This document shows, piece by piece, positions 42,840-46,458 of a stretch of DNA of 46,458 nucleotides. The stretch's first letter is position 1. Each line of letters begins with the position of its first letter. The notes under the pieces were generated by a model, which was not told the DNA's origin, did not search any database, and worked only from the letters and a program-made list of their open reading frames with translations. This DNA comes from JBGTFE01 sp036403235 (GTDB lineage Bacteria; Acidobacteriota; Blastocatellia; Pyrinomonadales; Pyrinomonadaceae). The position numbers and the translations under genes are program-made. The DNA is taken from the NCBI GenBank assembly GCA_036403235.1, contig DASWRI010000037.1, positions 1 to 46,458 on the forward strand, written 5' to 3'.

Positions 42840-43201
42840 GTGGCAAGATATTGTTCGAGAATCGGTTCGAGATTGTTAAAATCGAGCGGTTTGTTGATAA
42901 GGTCGTCGCAGCCCGCTTCGATTGCCTGGCGATAATACGAATTTCCGTAAGCCGTCACGGCGATAATCGGAACTTTGCCGACGCCGTCAAACTTTCTGAT
43001 AATCTGCGTTGCCGTCAGACCGTCCATTATCGGAAGAGACAAATCCATCAGGATAAGGTCGGGAGTTTGACGCTTGACGCTTTCGACGGCTTCCTGACCG
43101 TTTTCGGCTTCTAAAACCTGATAACCGTAGCCCTGCAGAAGATACTTCATCATCGTCCGCGTGTCGGCATAATCTTCAACAATAAGAACCGTTTTCGGCA
43201 T
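42836..43201 (-). CDS. Single-domain response regulator (CheY-like)
   Basis: This protein of about 121 aa consists of one receiver domain. Acidic residues are in LIVEDYAD, the phospho-acceptor Asp is in LILMDLSLPIMDG, the switch Thr is in AVTAYGN and the Lys is in NKPLDF. I start at the ATG at 43201 (MPKTVLIVE); the open frame continues up to 43243 without support. No output domain is present, so it acts by protein contact. No kinase gene is adjacent. It is followed upstream on the same strand by the CxxC protein. Confidence 0.85.
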   Translation of the reverse strand: MPKTVLIVEDYADTRTMMKYLLQGYGYQVLEAENGQEAVESVKRQTPDLILMDLSLPIMDGLTATQIIRKFDGVGKVPIIAVTAYGNSYYRQAIEAGCDDLINKPLDFNNLEPILEQYLAT

Positions 43202-43257
43202 AAGGGGAAATAAAACGGCGCGCAGCCGTAAATTCAAAACCAAACTACAATAATTTT

Positions 43258-43503
43258 TCAGGCGGCAGCGGCTCTTGTCCTCAAAGTTGAGTTAAAAGTA
43301 ATGCCGAGCGGCGATGAGTATTGACGCAGGACGAGTTCGATGGCCTGTCCCGGCACATCAAATTCGACAGAAAGCGCAGTGACGGATTCGCCGCCGGAAA
43401 AACGCTCTTTGATTTCATCGAGTAGCCAGTGACGCGCGTCGCGCCCGCAATGAAAACAAGTTCCTTTCAGGGGAAAATACTTATCAAGTTCGTAACTGCT
43501 CAT
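43258..43503 (-). CDS. Small CxxC protein with DUF433-like helices
   Basis: This 81-aa protein has a short metal-binding-type motif TCFHCGRDARH (Cys16, Cys19), then WLLDEIKERFSGGESVTALSVEFDVP and AIELVLRQY, a helical pattern like the DUF433 helix-turn-helix. The C-terminus is Ala-rich. It precedes the receiver gene on the same strand with a 56-bp gap. A DNA-binding or regulatory role is possible but unproven. Confidence 0.5.
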   Translation of the reverse strand: MSSYELDKYFPLKGTCFHCGRDARHWLLDEIKERFSGGESVTALSVEFDVPGQAIELVLRQYSSPLGITFNSTLRTRAAAA

Positions 43504-43572
43504 AAACCGCCCTCCGTGTTCGAAAAACTTTGTATGTTTTATAATTTATCAGGAATCCGCGCGAATGGCAAT

Positions 43573-43665
43573 AAAATTTTGAAAGTGCTAGACGGTAAAC
43601 GGCAGGTGGTAAATGGAAAACAAAACTTACGGCTTTCCGCTCAGCACTTACCATTTCAAAATTTT
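43573..43665. repeat. Heptad array with 12-bp closing stem
   Basis: AAAATTTTGAAA (43573-43584) pairs perfectly with TTTCAAAATTTT (43654-43665). Inside, 7-nt words run in register: GACGGTA (43591), AACGGCA (43598), GGTGGTA (43605), AATGGAA (43612), then CTTACGG (43626), CTTTCCG (43633), CTCAGCA (43640) and CTTACCA (43647). It fills the gap between two same-strand genes. A doubled CCGCAAT word follows near 43763. Confidence 0.75.
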
Positions 43666-43775
43666 CCGTGTTCGAGCCGGACGAAGTTGAGCACCTACAT
43701 TAGCGGAATCAGAATAATCGTCAGCTGCTCCTGGCTAAAGCTTCCGTTTCGCAGTCCATAACCCGCAATCCGCAA

Positions 43776-44156
43776 TCATTTCACTTTTCTTTTCTTGTGA
43801 AACGGAAACAGAGGACTGCCGAAGATACGAACGCCGAGCCACATGACGGGCGCAACCATCGAATAGCCGAAACCCAATTTAGCGACGCACTTAAAAAGCC
43901 GGTTATCGGCCTGCAATCGTGCGTGCCAGCCGTCACTCTTGAAATAAGCCGCATCATGTTCCTCGCAGCATTTTCGATATTCACCGTTAAACCACATCGT
44001 ACAGCCGTCGGATAGAGTATTTGGCGCGGATACGGACTCATTAACGATTGGATTTACGATTTGGCGATTGTCGTCGGCGGACGAGATTGCTTGAGAAAAA
44101 GCTAGTGTGGCAAAAGAGAAAATGAGGATTAAAAGCAAAAAAGGTTTTGTCATCAT
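43776..44156 (-). CDS. Secreted phospholipase A2-like protein
   Basis: This 126-aa protein has a signal peptide (1-22, ending AFSQ). The mature part has the phospholipase A2 signature: Cys-Cys followed by the catalytic His-Asp pair in CCEEHDAAYFKSDGW, then a helix ending LQADNRLFKCV, in which the second catalytic Asp would lie. DGCTMWFNGE before it may serve as a calcium-loop region, although the usual Gly-x-Gly is not clear. The C-terminus has a hydrophobic helix (YSMVAPVMWLGVRIFG) and a basic end. It stands alone. Enzyme activity is inferred from the motif only. Confidence 0.65.
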   Translation of the reverse strand: MMTKPFLLLILIFSFATLAFSQAISSADDNRQIVNPIVNESVSAPNTLSDGCTMWFNGEYRKCCEEHDAAYFKSDGWHARLQADNRLFKCVAKLGFGYSMVAPVMWLGVRIFGSPLFPFHKKRKVK

Positions 44157-44233
44157 ATTGTTTATAACACTAACATCTTTAGAAAGTCGTTGTATGTTTT
44201 GCGGCTGACAGACATAATTAACTTTCTCAATTA

Positions 44234-44275
44234 AAACGCCGCCATCGCTGGCCGCATATTTTATCGGCGGCGTTT
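44234..44275. repeat. GC-rich hairpin in the gap before the delta-60 gene
   Basis: AAACGCCGCC (44234-44243) pairs with GGCGGCGTTT (44266-44275) over 10 bp. A third copy, GGCGGCGTTT, lies near 44310. The rest of the gap 44157-44419 is AT-rich and presumably holds promoters for the divergent genes, but I see no strong match. Confidence 0.5.
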
Positions 44276-44419
44276 CGGACGACGAGGAAACGACATCAAA
44301 AGATTAAGAGGCGGCGTTTGGCTGAGAGTTAATTCAAATGATTAGGATATTCTCTAAAATGAGCGTATAAATTTTTTATAGAGCAGCTTCTCACAAAACT
44401 TGCAGTCGAGGTCGGGAAA

Positions 44420-46458
44420 ATGAAAAAACACGGAATTTTGAGAACTATTTATTTCTTGCTCGTTTTAGCGGCATCGAGCGCGGTATGTGAGGCGCAGACG
44501 TGCGTGCCTTCAACGATGGCGGCCGGAAGTCTCGACAGTTGTTTCGGGACGAACGGCAAGATGTCTGCACAAGTTTCCGTGAAACGCGATACGGCGAATG
44601 CCGTCGTCGTACAGCCGGACGGTAAGATTGTGGTCGCCGGAGTCGTCAACGTGGATTCGGGCGGCAGCACGCTCGGCGCGGATTTCGGTGTCGTGCGGTT
44701 TAACTCGAACGGCTCGCTCGACGCGGCGTTTGACGGCGACGGAAAGGTTACGACGAATTTCGGCAACACGAGATTTGACGCCGCTAAAGCGATTGCTTTG
44801 CAGGCCGACGGTAAAATCATCGTCGCCGGAGTCAGCGGAACGGGCGGCTTCAACACCGACTTCGCGCTGGCGCGTTATAACGCCGATGGCTCGCTCGACA
44901 CGACATTTGACGGCGACGGTCTGGTTTTAACCGACATCGGGGCGGGAACGGCCGATACGGCATACGCCGTGACAATACAGACGGACGGCAAAATCGTCGT
45001 CGCCGGTGATTCGCGCGTAAACGGCTCTAATTCTTCCGGAGCGGCCGCGCGTTATAACGCCGACGGCTCGCTCGATACGACATTTGACCTTGACGGCATC
45101 GTAACAGTCGGCGGCGTTTCTACGTTTTATGCCGTCGCTTTGCAGCCGGACGGGAAAATCGTCGGCGCGGGCACGAATCAAAAATTAGTCGTGGCGCGCA
45201 TTAACTCGAACGGCGCTATCGATACGTCATTCGGAGTAAACGGCTACGCGAATTATTCGGCACTTAATTTTTCGGATACGGCATATGCGGTTTTGGTCGA
45301 GGCGGATGGGAAAATCGTCGCCGGCGGAAGCTCGACGACTTCCGCGAGCGCCAGCCCGACCTGCGCTCCGATGGTTCGGTTTACCGCCGCCGGCAGCATC
45401 GAAACGAGTTCTTTCAACTGTAATGAAAGCCCGGGTTCTCTGGCAATAAAGGCTCTTGCGCTGCAAAAGGACGGAAAAATCGTCGCCGCCGGATTCGGCG
45501 GTCTGCATCCTTATCTGGGATTTGTAATACTGCGCTATAATCACGCTCTTTCGCTCGATTATTCATTCAACAACGGCGAAGGCAGCATTCACATCGGATT
45601 TGACGGCACGAATTTTCAGGCGCAGGCGAGCGCGAGCGGCGTAGCGCTGCAAACGGATAATAAAATCGTCGCCGCCGGTTGGAATGTAAATAACGGTCTT
45701 GAAACAAGTTGGCCGTTCTATGTCGTACGGGTTAACGCGGGAATCGTCGCGCCGCATCTCGCCGGGCGTCTGTTTGATTTTGAAGGCGACGGCAAAGCTG
45801 ACGTTTCGGTCTTTCGACCTTCGACCAATGTTTGGTACGAGTTTCAAAGCTCGAACGCGCAAGTGACGGCGCAGAGCTTCGGTTTATCGGGCGACATCGC
45901 CGCGCCGGCGGACTTTGACGGCGACGGCAAAATGGATTTAGGCATTTTCCGCCCAACATCCGGCGACTGGTGGTATAAGAGCAGCATCTCGGGCGTCTTT
46001 AACAACATTCACTGGGGCGCAAGCGGCGACGTTCCGCGCCCGTCGGACTTCGACGGCGACGGAAAAGCCGACTTTATCGTCTTTCGTCCTTCAAACAGTA
46101 CGTGGTATCGATTTGGAAGCACCGGACAAGTTTCCATCACGCCGTTTGGGCAGACGGGCGATAAACCCGTGACCGGAGATTTTGACGACGACGGCAAATC
46201 CGACGCGGCGATTTTCAGGCCCTCAACCGGCGATTGGTGGTGGCAGTCGAGCAACGACAACATACAGCGTGCGACGCACTGGGGAATATCGACCGACGTT
46301 CCCGCGCCCGGCGATTACGACGGCGACGGAAAAACGGACTTTGCCGTGTATCGCCCGTCAAACGGAACGTGGTATATCTACAACAGCGCGACGCTTTCAT
46401 CGACCATCGTCAATTTCGGCATCGCGGAAGATAAGCCGGTCGCCGCCGATTATGACGG
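44420..46458 (+). CDS. Large secreted delta-60 / FG-GAP repeat protein (3' end outside window)
   Basis: The frame starts at the ATG at 44420 and is open to the window end (about 679 codons). A signal peptide (LRTIYFLLVLAASSAVCEAQ) comes first. About six delta-60 repeats follow at residues 45-420, with the pattern QPDGKIVVAG and ARYNADGSLDTTFDGDG. From about residue 450, FG-GAP-like repeats of about 60 residues take over (FDGDGKADFIVFRPSNSTWY and similar), with a calcium-binding-style DGDGK loop. It is probably a surface or secreted beta-propeller protein. The same FG-GAP type ends the protein at 6763-8363. Confidence 0.85.
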   Translation, partial: MKKHGILRTIYFLLVLAASSAVCEAQTCVPSTMAAGSLDSCFGTNGKMSAQVSVKRDTANAVVVQPDGKIVVAGVVNVDSGGSTLGADFGVVRFNSNGSLDAAFDGDGKVTTNFGNTRFDAAKAIALQADGKIIVAGVSGTGGFNTDFALARYNADGSLDTTFDGDGLVLTDIGAGTADTAYAVTIQTDGKIVVAGDSRVNGSNSSGAAARYNADGSLDTTFDLDGIVTVGGVSTFYAVALQPDGKIVGAGTNQKLVVARINSNGAIDTSFGVNGYANYSALNFSDTAYAVLVEADGKIVAGGSSTTSASASPTCAPMVRFTAAGSIETSSFNCNESPGSLAIKALALQKDGKIVAAGFGGLHPYLGFVILRYNHALSLDYSFNNGEGSIHIGFDGTNFQAQASASGVALQTDNKIVAAGWNVNNGLETSWPFYVVRVNAGIVAPHLAGRLFDFEGDGKADVSVFRPSTNVWYEFQSSNAQVTAQSFGLSGDIAAPADFDGDGKMDLGIFRPTSGDWWYKSSISGVFNNIHWGASGDVPRPSDFDGDGKADFIVFRPSNSTWYRFGSTGQVSITPFGQTGDKPVTGDFDDDGKSDAAIFRPSTGDWWWQSSNDNIQRATHWGISTDVPAPGDYDGDGKTDFAVYRPSNGTWYIYNSATLSSTIVNFGIAEDKPVAADYD

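Overview
The window looks like a chromosomal segment of a free-living Gram-negative-type (diderm) bacterium of moderate GC. It has type IV pilins, an ADP-heptose/LPS-type glycosylation gene set, a class A penicillin-binding protein and many secreted proteins. Acidobacteriota, perhaps Blastocatellia, is my best guess. It rests on secreted proteins with FG-GAP-like repeats (FDGDGK...FRPS..W), CSLREA/beta-helix and WD40-like secreted proteins, an S9 prolyl oligopeptidase and a decayed M28-type peptidase start. This is inference from style, not a marker-gene placement. I see no rRNA, tRNA, CRISPR array, prophage or insertion sequence.

Layout. 1-81 is the tail of an unknown gene. 243-5063 (minus): O-antigen-ligase-like protein, then ABC-2 permease, TPR membrane protein and ABC ATPase. 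5156-6461 (minus): two type IV pilin paralogues, each with a candidate sigma-54 promoter. 6763-8363 (plus): a secreted WD40-like/FG-GAP protein broken by one frameshift. 8489-11750 (minus): a PilS/PilR-like kinase and sigma-54 activator, the likely regulators of the pilins. 11777-15842: cupin, heptose phosphatase (gmhB), heptosyltransferase (waaF), an epimerase, and a frameshifted TrkA-type potassium channel. 15953-18763: bifunctional PBP1. 18840-24011: small proteins, a cystatin-like secreted protein, prolyl oligopeptidase and an isoaspartyl peptidase/asparaginase. 24038-25623: an orphan membrane protein beside the remnant of an M28-type peptidase start. 25624-32606: hydrolase, CSLREA protein, mtnA, DoxX-like protein, UDP-sugar epimerase and ugd. 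32751-34186: two FecR-like paralogues with the same C-terminal peptide. 34594-35526: ROK sugar kinase. 35725-42791: rimP-nusA-infB-rbfA-nrnA-cobO behind a structured leader. 42836-44156: receiver protein, CxxC protein and a secreted PLA2-like protein. 44420-end: a large delta-60/FG-GAP surface protein, cut by the window edge.

The most striking structure is not a gene. At least a dozen gene boundaries carry a locus-specific palindrome whose arms are tandem, slightly degenerate 7-nt words (for example GTGAAAA on one arm and TTTTCAC on the other). Several run into coding sequence: the C-termini of RimP, RbfA, the cupin and GmhB, the N-terminus of GmhB, and a loop of the O-antigen ligase. They resemble the heptanucleotide STRR repeats of cyanobacteria, but are arranged as hairpins at gene ends. 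I describe them one by one and treat them as the main candidate for an undescribed system.
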